A program made the translations under genes and the position numbers. From Trichinella spiralis (lineage: Eukaryota; Nematoda; Enoplea; Trichinellida; Trichinellidae): a stretch of DNA of 64,000 bases. Below the pieces are notes generated by a model, which ran no database searches, was not told the DNA's origin, and was given only the letters and a program-made list of their open reading frames with translations. Below, one piece after another: positions 60,377 through 64,000 of the stretch; positions within the stretch are counted from its first letter, which is position 1, and every line of letters begins with the position of its first letter. The stretch spans positions 19,543,081-19,607,080 of the forward strand of contig CM012953.1 of assembly GCA_000181795.3 (NCBI GenBank), given 5' to 3'.

Positions 60377-61359
60377 ATGCCTAAGAGCGTGATTGTGACT
60401 GGCTTTGGATCTTTTAGCTGTTATGATGAAAACCCGTCTTGGCAGTCCGTTCTTCGACTTTCAGAATTTAACTTGGAAAATGTGGATTTACAGATTTACT
60501 GCATCCCTGTAATTTACAAAGAAGCAGATAAATTTGTAGATCGTGTTTGGGAAATAGCTGATCCAGATGTATACACATTTTAGATTGATTGTTGTTATTA
60601 TTCTTGTTTGTATGTATTTATGTTTTGTATATGTATGTTTCTCGTGCGTTTCAGTTTGCATTTATTTGTTTTGCGTGCTTTTTTGTTTTGTATGTTTTTT
60701 GTATGCTTGTGTTTGTGATTTTATTTATATTAACATTAATCATGATGTAAATGAATGTAACAGAATGTGCAATAAAATGTTTTATTTCATTTAATTTTTT
60801 ATTTTAATTTAAAGATGCATTAGTTTTTTTACTATTTTGCTTTTTTTAATATGCATTACGATTTAGTTGATGATGCACGTGGGAGTGAGTGGCTTACTGA
60901 AAGAAAGCATTGCAATTGAAGAGCAAGCACACAACTTTGGATATTGCGAAAAAGATATCTTAGGTATTTGTTGAATTTTTTTATGAAGCTTATCTTACTT
61001 GCGTATTTAGGGCATGTGCCGGTAAATAATTGCGTTGCAGCCAATTACAGTGGTGTCTTGAAAACTGAATTTCCTGTTGAAAGCATTGTGAATTCGTTGA
61101 ATGCTTGCTATTTTGATTCAAATCTGAAATTCCACGTTTCAAGAGATCCTGGAAGGTTAGATGCATTTTTTATATTTCATTTACTCAAATTGACATATAT
61201 TTTTACAGATATCTTTGCGGTTACACATATTTTAAATCATTGATTCACAACACACAAAAGACAATTTTTGTCCATGTTCCTCCATTTTCCAGTTTCGTTT
61301 CAGATGAAACTGTTGCCAACGCTTTGAGATCAATTATTCTGTCCTCCACATTCTACTAA
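60377..61359 (+). CDS. pgpep1: Pyroglutamyl-peptidase I
   Basis: Four exons (60377-60568, 60867-60963, 61011-61155, 61209-61359), 194 aa (human PGPEP1 209). A cytosolic cysteine peptidase of family C15 that removes N-terminal pyroglutamate from peptides. The N-terminus VIVTGFGSF is diagnostic, followed by NPSW, HVGVSG and, in exon 4, the nucleophile context DPGRYLCGYTYFKSL and the histidine strand FVHVPPFS. The glutamate of the triad is less certain: the HVGVSG region carries KESIAIEE. Intron 1 (298 nt) is a low-complexity TGT/TTT tract. The ATG at 60377 is the first in frame after stops. Confidence 0.93.
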
Positions 61360-62035
61360 AAATGTATGTAAATAAGTATTTTAATTTCTTAAAGAAAGAA
61401 ATTACATCGTTTTTGTAATGTATTGCGATTTTATGCGATCAAAAATATCTACAAAAAGAACGCACAGGAACATATTACAGTAGGTGCAGTGGTTTCCACG
61501 TCACCAGTGTGCGTGCGTAGGTGTGTTCCCGCGTTCTCTCGGTGTGCATTGTCTCTCTGTGTGTGCGTTGTCTGTGTGTGTAATCTCGTGTGCGTTATAC
61601 ATTAGCTTGGTATTGTGTTGTAATTACAAGTAAAGTTTCTGCATATATCAATCAGTTCACATTCACAACATTTTGATCCAGCTATATTTATTCAGTAAAG
61701 ATTTTTCAAATCTATTGCTGCAGTGCTTGTAATTGCGTTATACAATAAAAACTGTCATTGAATATTTACTGAAAATAATTTACTTTATATAGACATTCTA
61801 TAGGAAGCATTATTATTCGTTTCATCTGTATCTTATGCGAATAAAGTTTTCATAATACTTGTGATTGAATATTTTGTTTATTTCATACATTTTGAAAGCT
61901 TTATTTGAATAATTAATGAAATTTTACAGAAATATATGAAAATGAAATGAATTTTTATTGAAGTATATGACAATTTTTAGTAATAATTAGAACAAGATTA
62001 AGATTAAAGCCGAATGTCTACGATAGTTGTGAAGA
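61360..62035. other. Gap with GT-rich tract
   Basis: An imperfect TG/CTCTG tract at about 61490-61600. The rest is AT-rich 3' flank of two convergent genes. No gene seen. Confidence 0.5.

Positions 62036-64000
<1,965 letters not shown>

Noticed and set aside
60567..60794. 75-codon Cys/Val/Phe-rich frame
   Set aside because: It lies in the low-complexity first intron of the pyroglutamyl-peptidase gene.
61423..61605. 60-codon Cys/Val-rich frame
   Set aside because: Encoded by an imperfect TG microsatellite after the gene's stop codon.

Overview
The window is nuclear DNA of a nematode. It is AT-rich, with spliced genes whose introns are often only 46-60 nt, and it carries a cuticle-type collagen with the nematode N-terminal domain at 35.4-36.5 kb. 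Several start codons sit a few tens of bases after a pyrimidine-rich AG, as expected for trans-spliced mRNAs. The species cannot be fixed from the sequence. No prokaryotic, organellar or CRISPR feature was seen.

Layout. 1.7-4.5 kb: complete checkpoint kinase Chk1 (+). 4.8-6.2 kb: a CEP95-like coiled-coil protein (-), convergent with Chk1. 6.6-7.1 kb: a decayed, inverted second copy of the first Chk1 exons. 7.3-25.3 kb: transposon and repeat nest, made of a GC-rich island, a dispersed repeat with a 340-bp tandem pair, a BEL/Pao fragment with 5' LTR, a Ty3/gypsy element broken in its reverse transcriptase, a second gypsy-type integrase fragment, a minus-strand Copia element with a copia-type primer-binding site, and a hAT relic. 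25.3-29.3 kb: TRMT61A and VPS25 (both -, 14 nt apart) and, divergently, SNF8 (+). 31.6-36.5 kb: an SLC22-like transporter and a cuticle collagen (+). 37.3-40.0 kb: a drebrin-like ADF-H/SH3 protein (-). 41.6-48.2 kb: three intronless lipid or inositol genes, SMPD4-like and IPPK (-) and a sphingomyelin-synthase-family enzyme (+). 50.0-55.8 kb: two NAP-family histone chaperones (+) flanking NDUFA9 (-). 56.2-58.5 kb: CSTF2 (-). 58.8-59.2 kb: a solo BEL LTR of the same family as the element at 10 kb, in the opposite orientation. 60.4-61.4 kb: pyroglutamyl-peptidase I (+). 62.0-62.8 kb: 3' part of a PHOX2-class homeobox gene (-), whose first exon was not found.

How the genes relate. Most are unrelated housekeeping genes. 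Three local relations stand out. Two of the three ESCRT-II subunits (VPS25, SNF8) are head to head. VPS25 and TRMT61A are so close that they probably share a transcript. A predicted sphingomyelinase and a sphingomyelin/ceramide phospho-transferase lie within 7 kb. Exon models were made by eye from GT-AG (one GC-AG) sites, reading-frame continuity and family resemblance, and codon phase was checked across each model.

I found no clearly new biological system. The best leads are the inverted Chk1 remnant with conserved intron sequence, a 24-nt periodic CCAAT array upstream of Chk1, the ESCRT-II gene pair, the VPS25/TRMT61A junction without a splice acceptor, and a possible small secreted peptide upstream of the sphingomyelin-synthase gene.
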